Shown here piece by piece: positions 1 to 9,810 of a DNA stretch of 64,000 nucleotides. The position numbers and the translations under genes were made by a program. The notes below the pieces were generated by a model. The model saw only the letters and a list, made by a program, of their open reading frames with translations, made no database searches and was not told the DNA's origin. The first letter of the stretch is position 1, and the number at the start of each line of letters is the position of its first letter. The DNA lies in contig NZ_QKXH01000004.1 in NCBI RefSeq assembly GCF_003254745.1, positions 248,001 to 312,000 on the forward strand, written 5' to 3'. The DNA is from Flavobacterium aquariorum (GTDB lineage: Bacteria; Bacteroidota; Bacteroidia; Flavobacteriales; Flavobacteriaceae).

Positions 1-1
1 A

Positions 2-307
2 ACAGAATTACTTAATGATGTTACCGCCCACGCCGAAATGCAAGCGATAACAGCAGCTGCAAATTTCCTTGGCGGGAAATATTTAATGGGTTGTACGCTT
101 TATGTTACGCTCGAGCCTTGTCAGATGTGTGCCGGAGCTTTGTATTGGAGTCAGATTACTAAAGTTGTGTATGGCGCCAGCGATGAACACCGTGGTTTTA
201 TGAAAATGGGAACCCAATTGCATCCCAAAACTATTGTTGTCCGTGGGGTTATGGCTGATGAAGCTTCAGAACTGATGAAACGATTTTTTGCTGAAAGAAG
301 GAAATAG
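2..307 (+). CDS. tadA: tRNA(adenosine34) deaminase TadA-like, 5' end missing
   Basis: C-terminal part of a zinc-dependent nucleoside deaminase; the start lies before the window. The frame is open from base 2 and reads through the zinc/proton-shuttle motif HAE (codons at 29-37) and then PCQMCAGAL, the PCxxC pair that supplies the other zinc ligands. This is the cytidine deaminase-like fold of TadA, which converts A34 to inosine in tRNA-Arg(ACG). The first ATG in view (38) is the Met directly after HAE, so it is not the start. A guanine deaminase-like paralogue is possible, but the spacing and the short C-terminal tail fit TadA better. Confidence 0.85.
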   Translation, partial: TELLNDVTAHAEMQAITAAANFLGGKYLMGCTLYVTLEPCQMCAGALYWSQITKVVYGASDEHRGFMKMGTQLHPKTIVVRGVMADEASELMKRFFAERRK

Positions 308-328
308 TCTTGATAACCTGAAAAGTCC

Positions 329-405
329 TAGCCCGGATAGAAGTGGAAATCCTTATGTGCCGGTGTTCGGCATATAAGATTGTAACGGATAGCGGGATTA
401 GCTCC
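329..405 (+). repeat. Family II structured intergenic repeat, copy A
   Basis: Conserved ends (TAGCCC..GATAGAAGTGGAAATCC on the left, GATTGTA.CGGATAGCGGGATTAGCTCC split over the right half) flank an 11-bp hairpin (352-362 with 368-378, one G-T wobble). The same ends, with a different hairpin, recur on the minus strand at 28795-28875. It fills the gap between tadA and the macroglobulin gene. No ORF is present in 308-572; the rest of the gap is AT-rich. Confidence 0.75.
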
Positions 406-572
406 TAAAATAACCTCCTAAAAAATATTTCACCTCCAAAGAATTTTCTTCTTAAAAAATTAATTAAAATACTATACTTTTACTACAATATAATGAGTGC
501 TTTTGCAGTTATCGTTTTAATTGTAAAATGTTGCTATAATTTTAATTTGTAACCCATTAACTCCAGATAAAA

Positions 573-3500
573 GTGAAAACAAAAGGATTAATTTACGTGT
601 TTTGTGTGTTTTTTTTGTTTCAAGCGTGTGGTAAAAAATCAGCCGCCGATTTTAATTCCGATTTTTCATTGTTCAAAGAGTACATAGTCAGTTTTACTGG
701 GGGAATAGTCTCGGCACAATCTGATATTCGTGTGGTTTTGGCTTTTGATAATAATAATTGGAAAGTCAATCAGGTTTTAGACGATGATTTATTCGATATT
801 TCTCCAAGTGTCAACGGAAAAGTGATTGCACTTTCGAATAATACGATTGCTTTTATTCCCGAAAAAAAACTAGAATCGGGCACCGAATATCAGGTGACTT
901 TGCATTTGGATAAATTAAATCCAAAGGTTGCCGAAAAGGATAAAACACTTTCCAATTTCAATTTTACGGTAAAGACCATCAAGCAGGACTTTATTGTCAA
1001 TACGCTTGATTTGCAATCGTACAGTAAAGAATACCAATATTTGAATTGTGTACTGAAAACAGCAGACAATATCGATTTTGAAACCGCCAAAAAATTGGTG
1101 GAAGCCAATCATGGTGGAAACGATTTGAAAATTGTGTTTGAAAAATCGAATGCGGTTGGCAAAGAATTTAAATTTAGAATTGATAGTATTCAGCGATTAA
1201 ATTCTAAAAGTAATCTCGAAATTAAATACGACGGAACGGATTATGAAGTGGACCAAAACGGAACCATTGATTTCCCGATTACGGCGCTAAATGAGTTTAA
1301 AGTTATAAAAACCGAAATAAGCGAAGAAAACAATCAATCCTTGACCATCAATTTTTCGGAACCATTGGAAAAAGGACAAGATTTTAAAGGTTTAGTTGCG
1401 ATTCAAAACACCAATAACTTAAAGTTTTCGACCCAAGGCAATGTGTTGAAGGTTTATTTCAATAATGAGAAAGCAGTTGAAAAACCAGTTGAAGCAATTC
1501 CTGTAACTGTAGTTTCGGATTCTACGATAGTTGTCTCTGATAGTGCTTCGGTTGAGGAACCAGAAGAAGTTGTCGAGCCTGAGCCAGTTGTGGATTCACA
1601 AAAACTGATGGGAGAATTAGTATTGGAGGTTTTTCAAGGAATTGAAAGCGAATATGGTAAAAAGCTTAATGAAAATTACTCGGAGAAAATTTCATTTGAT
1701 GAAATAAAACCTAATGTTCGTTTTATCAAAAATGGTACAATTTTGCCAAGTTCGAGCAATCTAAAACTCAATTTTGAAGCTGTAAATCTAAGTGCGGTTG
1801 ATGTAAAAGTGTATAAAATTTATAAAAATAATATTCTCCAATTTTTACAGGATAATGAGTTGAATGGTACGAGAAATCTAAAAAAAGTAGCCCAACCAAT
1901 TGCTAAATCAACTCTAAATCTAAAGGAAAGCAACTTGGTTAATCTGAGCAAATGGAACACTTTTGCATTGGATTTGTCTAAAATAATAACTCCAGAACCG
2001 GGTGCTATTTACAGAGTGGAGTTCTCGTATAAAAAAGCGTACTCCTTATACAAATGTGAGAGCTCAGAAGCTGGTGACACTGATAATGAGGAAACCGAAG
2101 AGGTGGATGAAAAAGATGTGAATTATAGTGAAAACTCTTATGATGAGTACTACTATGACGATTATGAATGGAGAGAAAGCCAAGATCCTTGTACGAGTTC
2201 CTATTATTACAATGCTAAGATTGGAACTAATATTTTAGCCTCGGATGTTGGAGTAATTGCTAAAAGAGGAGATAATAAATCGTATTTGTTTGCTGTAAAT
2301 AATATTATAACTACCGAACCAATTGCGAATGCAAGAGTGGATTTGTACAGTTTTCAACAGCAAAAATTGGCCACAGCAGCGACAAGCAGTGAAGGAATTG
2401 CGAGTTTTCAGTTAGATACATTTGCTTATTTTGCGATTGTGACTTACGGAACACAATCCACTTATGTAAAACTCGATGACGGTCATTCTTTATCGGTGAG
2501 TAATTTTAATGTGTCTGGAGAAACTTTGCAAAAAGGACTTAAAGGATTCATATACGGGGAACGAGGAGTTTGGCGACCTGGGGATAATTTGTATTTGTCT
2601 TTCATTTTGAATGATGCTTCGAATAAAATACCGTTGGGGCATCCCATAAAATTTAGATTAGCCGATCCAAATGGGAAAATCACTTATCAAACCATTCAAA
2701 AATCGAATGAATGGAATCATTATGCGTTTACTATTCCAACAGAAAATGATGCGCCTACCGGAAATTGGGAAGCAATGGTTAGCGTGGGTGGTGCTAAGTT
2801 TTATAAAAGCATTAAAATTGAAACCATCAAACCCAATCGTTTAAAAATCAAAAACACTTTCAAGAGAGCAGTACTTTCTTCTTCGTATCCAAATACGAGT
2901 AATCTCGAAGTGACTTGGCTTCACGGGGCTGTGGCCAAAAATTTGAATGTCGAAATGCAAGCCAAATTTTCGCAACAAACAACAACTTTCAAAAACTATG
3001 AAAAATATACTTTTGATGATTTGGTTCGAAAATTCAGCACTGAAGAAGTTACGGTTTTCTCTGGTAAATTAGATGTCAATGGAAAAGCGAATGCAACGAT
3101 AGATCCTAAAATACAAGGAGAAGCACCAGGAATGTTAAAAGCTTCGTTCATTACAAAAGTATATGAAGAAGGAGGTGATTTCAGCACCGATGTTATTGCC
3201 ACTACCTATTCTCCATATAACACTTATGTGGGTATAAAATCACCCGAACCCAATAAATACGGAATGCTGGAAACCCGTAAAGTGAACCAATTTGATGTGG
3301 TAACGGTTGATGAAAATGGTAGACCCAAACCGGTCAAAAACTTAGAAGTAAAAGTATATAAAGTAGAATGGCGTTGGTGGTGGGATGCTTCAAGCGATAA
3401 TTTGTCCAATTATAATTCGGATAATGCAACGACTTCGTACAAGACTTTTACCATTAATACAGATGCCAGCGGAAAAGGGAATGTACGATTTGCCTTGACC

Positions 3501-6221
3501 GATGAAGAATGGGGACGTTATTTGATTCGGGTTTCGGATGTCGTTGGCGGTCATGCAACAGCTTTAACGGTAAATATCGATTGGCCAATGTGGTCTGGAA
3601 AAACCAGAAATACCGATGCATCAACGGCTAATATGCTAGTTTTTTCTACCGATAAACAAAATTATGCCGTGGGTGAAAATGCTCAAATTTCATTCCCATC
3701 AAGTGAAGGAGGCCGTGCTTTTATTTCTGTCGAAAATGGCTCGAAAGTAGTGCAAACGCTTTGGGTGAAGACTCAAAAAGGAGAAACAAAAGTAAGTATT
3801 CCTATTACTGCTGCTATGGCGCCGAATGTGTATTTCAATATTACGCTTTTGCAGCCACACGCTTCAAGCAAGAACGATTTGCCAATTCGAATGTATGGAA
3901 TTGTCCCAATCGAAGTAGTTGACAAAAATACGATTCTGATACCCAAATTAGTAATGCCAGATGTTTTGCGCCCTGAACAATCATTTGCCATAAAAGTGAG
4001 TGAACAATCCGGAAAAGGAATGACCTACACAATTGCAATTGTAGATGAAGGATTATTGGATTTAACCCGTTTTAAAGCACCAAATGCATGGGATAGTTTT
4101 TATGTTCGTGAAGCTTTGGGTGTAAAAACCTGGGATATTTATGATGATGTGATTGGAGCGTATGGCGGAAAAGTGAATCAGATTTTCAGTATTGGTGGTG
4201 ACCAGGATTTGGGTGGTGGAAAGGCCAAAAAAGCAAATCGTTTCAAACCAGTTGTAATTTATATGGGGCCTTTTAAATTGGAAAAAGGAGAAACCAAAAC
4301 GCATCAGGTGAAATTGCCGAAATACATTGGCTCCGTAAAAACAATGATAGTGGCTGGTGATGCAACTACAAGTGCGTATGGTAGTGTCGAAAAAGCTACT
4401 CCTGTTCGTAGTCCTCTAATGGTCTTGGCTTCTTTACCAAGAAAAATTTCTCCGTCCGAGAAAGTGACGATTCCTGTTACCATTTTTGCAATGGAAAAAA
4501 ACATCAAAAACGTTACGGTTCAGATTAAGACGAATAATGGATTAAAAGTTATTGGTAGTGCTACTCAAAAAGTGTCATTCGCGCAGCCTGACGAGAAAAT
4601 GGCCTATTTCAATTTGGCAGTCGGCTCTGTTACCGGAATTGGAAAAGTACAAATTGTGGCGACTTCCGGCAATGAGAAATCAGTGTATGATGTAGAGATC
4701 GATATGACCAATCCCAATCCAGTGACCAGTACGTTTACTGATGTGATTTTGGAACCTAATAGTACTAAAACTATTTCGTGGAAAACATTTGGTGTTTCGG
4801 GAAGTAATAAAGCAAAATTGGAGGTTTCCTCAATGCCAACAATCAATTTGAATGGAAGATTGCAGTATTTGATTCAATATCCTCATGGTTGCGTGGAGCA
4901 AACTACTTCGTCTGTTTTTCCGCAATTGTATCTAAATGATATTGCCGATTTTGACGTTACGCGTAAGCAATTAATTCAAAAAAATATAACTGCTGGTATT
5001 ACTCGATTAGGAAGTTTTCAATTATCGAATGGTGGAATAACGTATTGGCAAGGCGGAACCATTGCAGATGACTGGGGTACTTCCTACGCTGGACATTTTA
5101 TGATTGAAGCGGAGAAAAAAGGATACTTTTTGCCTGTCAATTTCAAATCAAAATGGATTTCATACCAACAAAAAGAAGCCAAGCAATGGCGCTTTATGCC
5201 GAGTTATGGAAATGATTTTGCACAGTCCTATCGCTTATATACTTTGGCTTTGGCAGGAGTTCCCGATTTGTCTTCAATGAACCGATTGCGTGAGACCAAA
5301 GGTATTTCGAACGAAAGTAAATTGCGTTTGGCAACAGCTTATGTATTGGCTGGACAGAAATCGGCAGGTTTGACTTTGTTTCTGAGCAGTAAAGTTGATG
5401 AAGATTCGAATTATAATTATTACTATTATGGCTCCAGCGATAGAAATCGTGCAATGGCTTTGGAAACAATGTTATTGCTTGGGCAAAAGCAAAAAGCATT
5501 TGCAATGGCAACAAAATTGGCCAAAGATATGTCAAGTGACCAATGGATGAGCACGCAAACTACTGCTTATTGTTTGTATGCAATGACTAAGTTTTCTGCA
5601 AGCAATGGTGGCAAAGGAATTGATGTTCAGTTTAGTAAAGATGGAAAAGCGCAAAGTATCAAAACGATGAAAACAATCGCCGACAGAAGTTTGGTTGTCA
5701 AAATGGGTTCAAATAGTTTGACTCTAAAAAATAATAGAAAGAACAGATTGTTTGTCCGTGTACTGAATACAGGTATTCTTCCTATTGGCCAGGAAAAAGC
5801 GATTCAGAGCAATGTCTCGGCTTCCATTGTTTTCAAAAACAGAAAAGGAGGCGTTATCAATGTGTCTAAAATTAATCAAGGAACGGAATTTGTCGCTGAG
5901 GTTACGGTCAAAAACCAGAAAAATGAACACGTAGAAAATGTGGCGTTATCTCAAATTCTACCATCCGGTTTCGAAATTGTAAATACCCGTTTTACGGATT
6001 ACGGTGACGCAACCAATAATGTAGCCGATTATATTGACATTCGTGATGATAGAACGAACTTCTATTTTGGATTGAAATCCGGAGAAACAAAAACGTTTAG
6101 AATATTATTGAACGCTTCTTATTTAGGAACTTATTATTTACCGGGATTGCAATGCGAAGCGATGTATGATAATACGTTTTTGGCCAGAACCAAAGGTTTT
6201 TGGGTTCAGGTAGTGAAATAG
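573..6221 (+). CDS. Alpha-2-macroglobulin family lipoprotein (YfhM-like)
   Basis: Very large (1882 aa) bacterial alpha-2-macroglobulin, thought to trap proteases in the periplasm as a defence that works with the peptidoglycan repair enzyme PBP1C. It starts at GTG 573 with a lipoprotein signal (LFQAC, Cys 19), so the mature protein is lipid-anchored. The central part carries repeated MG-type beta domains. The thioester motif GCVEQ is at residues 1439-1443 (Cys1440, Gln1443), followed by the alpha/alpha toroid-like region. It is longer than E. coli YfhM (about 1650 aa), mainly through acidic inserts near residues 310-345 and 500-545 rich in E, D and Y. The next gene is pbpC, the classic yfhM-pbpC pairing, separated by a short gap with a hairpin. 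Confidence 0.93.
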   Translation: MKTKGLIYVFCVFFLFQACGKKSAADFNSDFSLFKEYIVSFTGGIVSAQSDIRVVLAFDNNNWKVNQVLDDDLFDISPSVNGKVIALSNNTIAFIPEKKLESGTEYQVTLHLDKLNPKVAEKDKTLSNFNFTVKTIKQDFIVNTLDLQSYSKEYQYLNCVLKTADNIDFETAKKLVEANHGGNDLKIVFEKSNAVGKEFKFRIDSIQRLNSKSNLEIKYDGTDYEVDQNGTIDFPITALNEFKVIKTEISEENNQSLTINFSEPLEKGQDFKGLVAIQNTNNLKFSTQGNVLKVYFNNEKAVEKPVEAIPVTVVSDSTIVVSDSASVEEPEEVVEPEPVVDSQKLMGELVLEVFQGIESEYGKKLNENYSEKISFDEIKPNVRFIKNGTILPSSSNLKLNFEAVNLSAVDVKVYKIYKNNILQFLQDNELNGTRNLKKVAQPIAKSTLNLKESNLVNLSKWNTFALDLSKIITPEPGAIYRVEFSYKKAYSLYKCESSEAGDTDNEETEEVDEKDVNYSENSYDEYYYDDYEWRESQDPCTSSYYYNAKIGTNILASDVGVIAKRGDNKSYLFAVNNIITTEPIANARVDLYSFQQQKLATAATSSEGIASFQLDTFAYFAIVTYGTQSTYVKLDDGHSLSVSNFNVSGETLQKGLKGFIYGERGVWRPGDNLYLSFILNDASNKIPLGHPIKFRLADPNGKITYQTIQKSNEWNHYAFTIPTENDAPTGNWEAMVSVGGAKFYKSIKIETIKPNRLKIKNTFKRAVLSSSYPNTSNLEVTWLHGAVAKNLNVEMQAKFSQQTTTFKNYEKYTFDDLVRKFSTEEVTVFSGKLDVNGKANATIDPKIQGEAPGMLKASFITKVYEEGGDFSTDVIATTYSPYNTYVGIKSPEPNKYGMLETRKVNQFDVVTVDENGRPKPVKNLEVKVYKVEWRWWWDASSDNLSNYNSDNATTSYKTFTINTDASGKGNVRFALTDEEWGRYLIRVSDVVGGHATALTVNIDWPMWSGKTRNTDASTANMLVFSTDKQNYAVGENAQISFPSSEGGRAFISVENGSKVVQTLWVKTQKGETKVSIPITAAMAPNVYFNITLLQPHASSKNDLPIRMYGIVPIEVVDKNTILIPKLVMPDVLRPEQSFAIKVSEQSGKGMTYTIAIVDEGLLDLTRFKAPNAWDSFYVREALGVKTWDIYDDVIGAYGGKVNQIFSIGGDQDLGGGKAKKANRFKPVVIYMGPFKLEKGETKTHQVKLPKYIGSVKTMIVAGDATTSAYGSVEKATPVRSPLMVLASLPRKISPSEKVTIPVTIFAMEKNIKNVTVQIKTNNGLKVIGSATQKVSFAQPDEKMAYFNLAVGSVTGIGKVQIVATSGNEKSVYDVEIDMTNPNPVTSTFTDVILEPNSTKTISWKTFGVSGSNKAKLEVSSMPTINLNGRLQYLIQYPHGCVEQTTSSVFPQLYLNDIADFDVTRKQLIQKNITAGITRLGSFQLSNGGITYWQGGTIADDWGTSYAGHFMIEAEKKGYFLPVNFKSKWISYQQKEAKQWRFMPSYGNDFAQSYRLYTLALAGVPDLSSMNRLRETKGISNESKLRLATAYVLAGQKSAGLTLFLSSKVDEDSNYNYYYYGSSDRNRAMALETMLLLGQKQKAFAMATKLAKDMSSDQWMSTQTTAYCLYAMTKFSASNGGKGIDVQFSKDGKAQSIKTMKTIADRSLVVKMGSNSLTLKNNRKNRLFVRVLNTGILPIGQEKAIQSNVSASIVFKNRKGGVINVSKINQGTEFVAEVTVKNQKNEHVENVALSQILPSGFEIVNTRFTDYGDATNNVADYIDIRDDRTNFYFGLKSGETKTFRILLNASYLGTYYLPGLQCEAMYDNTFLARTKGFWVQVVK

Positions 6222-6228
6222 CAAGTAT

Positions 6229-6255
6229 CCTAACAGGTTTCCAAAACCTGTTAGG
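6229..6255. terminator. Intercistronic hairpin between macroglobulin and pbpC
   Basis: A perfect 12-bp inverted repeat (6229-6240 with 6244-6255) with a 3-nt CCA loop, starting 8 nt after the macroglobulin stop and ending 21 nt before the pbpC start. No U-run follows, so it is more likely an mRNA-processing or stabilising hairpin, or a small dispersed palindrome, than a strong terminator. Confidence 0.6.
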
Positions 6256-6276
6256 ATAAAACAAACAAAATTCATT

Positions 6277-8652
6277 TTGAAAAACAAACTAATAGCGTTC
6301 CTGCAACGCATCATCAATTGGATAAAACGTAATAAAATTAAATCATCAATAGCTTTTTTGCTATTGGTGGTTTATTGTTTTTCGTTGCCACGAACTTTGT
6401 TCCAAGAACCCTATTCGACAGTGATAGAAAGTAAAGAAGGAGAATTGCTTGGTGCCAAAATTGCGCTTGACGGGCAATGGCGATTTCCAGCACAAGACAG
6501 CGTCCCTTATAAATTTAAGGAGTGTATTGTTTATTTTGAAGATGAATATTTCTATAAGCACCCTGGATTCAACCCTATGGCGATGGTCAATGCTTTTCAG
6601 CAAAACAGGAAAGCAGGTAAAGTAGTTCGTGGAGGAAGTACATTGACACAACAAGTCATTCGGTTGTCCAGAAATGGAAAAGACCGAACGTATTTCGAAA
6701 AAATAATCGAACTCGTTCTCGCTACCCGATTAGAATTGGGCTATTCCAAAAACGAAATTTTAGAATTGTACGCCGCTCACGCTCCTTTTGGAGGAAATGT
6801 TGTGGGGCTCGAAATGGCTTCTTGGCGGTATTTTGGCGTGCAATCGCATCAATTGTCATGGGCGGAGAGTGCTACTTTAGCTGTTTTGCCAAACGCACCT
6901 AGTTTGATTTATCCCGGAAAAAACCAAATTAAATTATTGAGCAAGCGCAACCGACTTTTATTAAAGTTGAACCAAGAAGGAATTATTGATAAACAGACTT
7001 ATGAACTTTCTATAGACGAACCCTTGCCTCAAAAACCATTTGATTTGCCACAAATTGCACCTCATTTACTGCAACGAGTTGCCAAGAATCAACAAGGAAC
7101 TCGGGTGAAAACTACAATAGAAATCGGATTACAAAACAGGGTGAATCAAATCGTAAAGTATTATTATAACCAGTACAAGCAAAATGAAGTTCATAATTTG
7201 GCTATTTTGGTTATCGATGTGTCTAATAGAAAAGTGATGAGTTATGTGGGTAATTCACCAACAGATGGCAATCACCAAAAAGATGTGGATATTATTGACG
7301 CACCAAGAAGCACGGGAAGTATCCTTAAGCCATTGTTGTATGCTGCTATGCTCGACGATGGCGAGTTATTGCCCAATACTTTAGTCGCAGATATCCCTAC
7401 CCAGATTTCGGGCTACACTCCACAAAATTTCAACTTGACATTTGACGGAGCTGTTCCGGCTCATCGGGCTTTGTCTCGCTCTTTGAATATTCCGGCCGTA
7501 TTGATGTTGCAGGATTTTGGAGTCAATAAATTTTATGAAGAATTGCAACGATTCAAATTGCGGGATATTTCAAAACCGCCTGACCATTACGGTCTATCGC
7601 TTATTTTGGGTGGTGCCGAAAGCAATTTGTGGGATTTGTGCAGAACCTACGCCGGTTTATCCTCAACTTTGAATTATTTCAATAATAATCAGGGGCAATA
7701 CAGAACCAATGAATTTGCTGAATTGAATTATGATGATAATTTTCAAGTCCATTTTGGGGACGAAACCAAGCAAAAGAACATCTTGGGAGCGGGTTCGATT
7801 TGGCAAACATATATTGCAATGGAGCAAGTTAATCGTCCCGAGGGAGACGAAGCGTGGAAGTTCTATGACAGCTCACTCAAGATAGCTTGGAAGACCGGAA
7901 CAAGTTTTGGGAATCGTGATGCTTGGGCGATAGGAACCAATGCGAGATACGTTGTAGGCGTGTGGGTGGGGAATGCGACAGGTGAGGGCAGACCTACATT
8001 GACGGGAGTTACAAGCGCAGCACCCATTTTATTTGATGTTTTTAATTTATTGCCCAGACAGCGATGGTTTGATACACCATATAAAGATCTAGAAGAAGTG
8101 GAGGTGTGCAGTTTGAGCGGTCATCTGGCCAAAGAAGGCTGTCCGACAATAAAGCAGCTCGTTTCAAAGAAAGGAAAAAACACTTCAATTTGTCCGTATC
8201 ATAAAATAGTGCATTTAGATAAAACACTTCAATTTCAAGTCAACAGCAGTTGTGAGAATATAGAAAATATTATGACCAGAAATTGGTTTGTTTTGCCGCC
8301 TGTAATGGCTTGGTATTATAAAAGTCAGCATATAGAATATTTGCCTTTGCCGCCGTTTCGGGATGATTGTATGAGAACACAAACGGCGACGATGGATTTT
8401 ATTTATCCCAAAACGAATAGCAAAATCTATCTTACCAAAAATTTCAACAGCGAAATACAGCCTGTGATTCTAAAAGTGGCTCATTCGCAACGCGAAAGCA
8501 AACTGTTTTGGTATGTCGATAATATTTACAAAGGCGCAACCAAAACTTTCCATGAAATGCCTATTTCGGCTACGACGGGATTTCACTACATTACTGTTGT
8601 TGATGAATTTGGAAACGAAATCCGAAGAAAAATTGAGATTGTAAAAGAATAA
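6277..8652 (+). CDS. pbpC: Penicillin-binding protein 1C
   Basis: Bifunctional peptidoglycan glycosyltransferase/transpeptidase-like protein, 791 aa (E. coli PbpC 770). One N-terminal membrane anchor (about residues 24-36). The GT51 domain has the catalytic ED..F..H.G box (Glu88) and RGGSTLTQQ (118-126). The penicillin-binding domain has STGSILK (Ser348, Lys351), SLN after SRS, and KTGTS (Lys539). The C-terminal 100 or so residues match the BiPBP_C immunoglobulin-like domain typical of PBP1C. Start is TTG 6277; no ATG precedes the membrane segment. It follows the alpha-2-macroglobulin gene, presumably in one transcript: the protease trap would protect the cell where this enzyme repairs breached wall. 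Confidence 0.93.
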   Translation: MKNKLIAFLQRIINWIKRNKIKSSIAFLLLVVYCFSLPRTLFQEPYSTVIESKEGELLGAKIALDGQWRFPAQDSVPYKFKECIVYFEDEYFYKHPGFNPMAMVNAFQQNRKAGKVVRGGSTLTQQVIRLSRNGKDRTYFEKIIELVLATRLELGYSKNEILELYAAHAPFGGNVVGLEMASWRYFGVQSHQLSWAESATLAVLPNAPSLIYPGKNQIKLLSKRNRLLLKLNQEGIIDKQTYELSIDEPLPQKPFDLPQIAPHLLQRVAKNQQGTRVKTTIEIGLQNRVNQIVKYYYNQYKQNEVHNLAILVIDVSNRKVMSYVGNSPTDGNHQKDVDIIDAPRSTGSILKPLLYAAMLDDGELLPNTLVADIPTQISGYTPQNFNLTFDGAVPAHRALSRSLNIPAVLMLQDFGVNKFYEELQRFKLRDISKPPDHYGLSLILGGAESNLWDLCRTYAGLSSTLNYFNNNQGQYRTNEFAELNYDDNFQVHFGDETKQKNILGAGSIWQTYIAMEQVNRPEGDEAWKFYDSSLKIAWKTGTSFGNRDAWAIGTNARYVVGVWVGNATGEGRPTLTGVTSAAPILFDVFNLLPRQRWFDTPYKDLEEVEVCSLSGHLAKEGCPTIKQLVSKKGKNTSICPYHKIVHLDKTLQFQVNSSCENIENIMTRNWFVLPPVMAWYYKSQHIEYLPLPPFRDDCMRTQTATMDFIYPKTNSKIYLTKNFNSEIQPVILKVAHSQRESKLFWYVDNIYKGATKTFHEMPISATTGFHYITVVDEFGNEIRRKIEIVKE

Positions 8653-8666
8653 TCATGATGTTTTGG

Positions 8667-8779
8667 GCATGCCCCCATTGAGCAAAGGGGCCTACCTATA
8701 GGGTTACTTATGCAGCCCCTTTGCTCAACGGGGTCGGGCTATTCGCGCTACTTCGGTAGCTTGCTACTATCCCTCATGC
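8667..8779 (-). repeat. Family I structured 113-bp element, copy 1
   Basis: Minus-strand copy in the convergent gap between pbpC and the EamA gene. Helices: P1 GCATG (8775-8779) with CATGC (8667-8671); P2 GGGATA (8768-8773) with TAGCCC (8736-8741), one A-G mismatch; P3 GCTAC/GTAGC (8756-8760 with 8747-8751) closing a 4-nt loop; P4 19 bp (8673-8691 with 8714-8732, roughly) with one mismatch. On the plus strand the P3 loop reads C-TTCG-G. Same spacing of P1, P2 and P3 as the other three copies. Confidence 0.85.
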
Positions 8780-8834
8780 GGTCGTAGCAAGACCATTTAT
8801 TGGAATCTGAATTCTGCTTTCTGCTATCTCGACA

Positions 8835-9707
8835 CTACTTTTTAGCCGATAAATAAACCCCGACCAAAATGATAAAGGCACCAATGCACTGAACAAATGT
8901 CAATACCTCATGGTCGAGCAATCCCCAAAAGAAAGCAACGATAGGAATTAAATAAGTAACCGAGGTTGCAAAAACAGGTGACGAAACCTGAATTAATTTA
9001 AAGAAGATAACGTTGGCAATTCCTGTTCCAACCACACCCAAAATTAATATAAACCAAAGGGAATGCTGAACTTTTTCGACATGAACCACATCAAAAAAAT
9101 TAGAGAAAAACAAAATCCCCAAAGCAGGAAAAAGCAAGATTAAAAAATTTCCGGTCGTAATGCTCAAAGGCGTCAAATCCGATAAATATCTTTTGATTAA
9201 ATTGACGTTCACAGCATAACATATCGAAGCAATCAAAACAAGAATGGCATAATAGTAATTTTGTTCGGGATGGTTGACAGCTCCGTTAAAAACCAAAAGC
9301 ATACTTCCTAAAAGTCCAATGATCACTCCCCAAATTTGGCTTCTCCTGAAAGTAATTCCAAAAAAAGAGGCTCCCAAAATCAAGGTGTTCAGCGGTGTCA
9401 ATGAATTTAAAATGGCTGTAATTGAACTGTCAATTTGGGTCTCGGCTATGGCAAAAAGATAGGCAGGCACAAATGTCCCGAACAGTGACGTCAATGCAAT
9501 ATATTTCCATTGATGATGCGGAATTTTCAACAAACTCTTAAACCCAATTAAAAGCAGAAAAAGTGATGCGAAAATAATGCGCAATGACCCTAATTGAAAA
9601 GCGGTTAATCCAATCAACCCTTTTTTTATCAATATAAAAGAACTTCCCCAAATTAAGGATAGAACCGATAAATAAACCCACTTCAACTGCTTTGTCATGA
9701 TAAACAT
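8835..9707 (-). CDS. EamA-family (DMT superfamily) membrane transporter
   Basis: Ten-helix exporter of the drug/metabolite transporter superfamily, 290 aa, made of two EamA repeats of five helices. The first repeat opens with LSLIWGSSFILIKKGL, a typical EamA signature; the second (about residues 150-288) ends with a short KK tail. Substrate cannot be told from sequence; relatives export amino acids or metabolites. The gene is convergent with pbpC and divergent from the HMA lipoprotein gene. An ATG three codons inside (9698) is an equally good start. Confidence 0.88.
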   Translation of the reverse strand: MFIMTKQLKWVYLSVLSLIWGSSFILIKKGLIGLTAFQLGSLRIIFASLFLLLIGFKSLLKIPHHQWKYIALTSLFGTFVPAYLFAIAETQIDSSITAILNSLTPLNTLILGASFFGITFRRSQIWGVIIGLLGSMLLVFNGAVNHPEQNYYYAILVLIASICYAVNVNLIKRYLSDLTPLSITTGNFLILLFPALGILFFSNFFDVVHVEKVQHSLWFILILGVVGTGIANVIFFKLIQVSSPVFATSVTYLIPIVAFFWGLLDHEVLTFVQCIGAFIILVGVYLSAKK

Positions 9708-9810
9708 TGTTTTGATGCAAAATTGTGAAAATTTTAAAAACTTCCACCTCTTTTTTCATTAATTTTGCAACCAATCAGAAGAAACTTAAATCAATTAAAA
9801 TAATATCATA

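Noticed and set aside
5194..5535. 113-codon open frame antisense to the macroglobulin gene
   Set aside because: No homology signal, no promoter, fully inside the gene.
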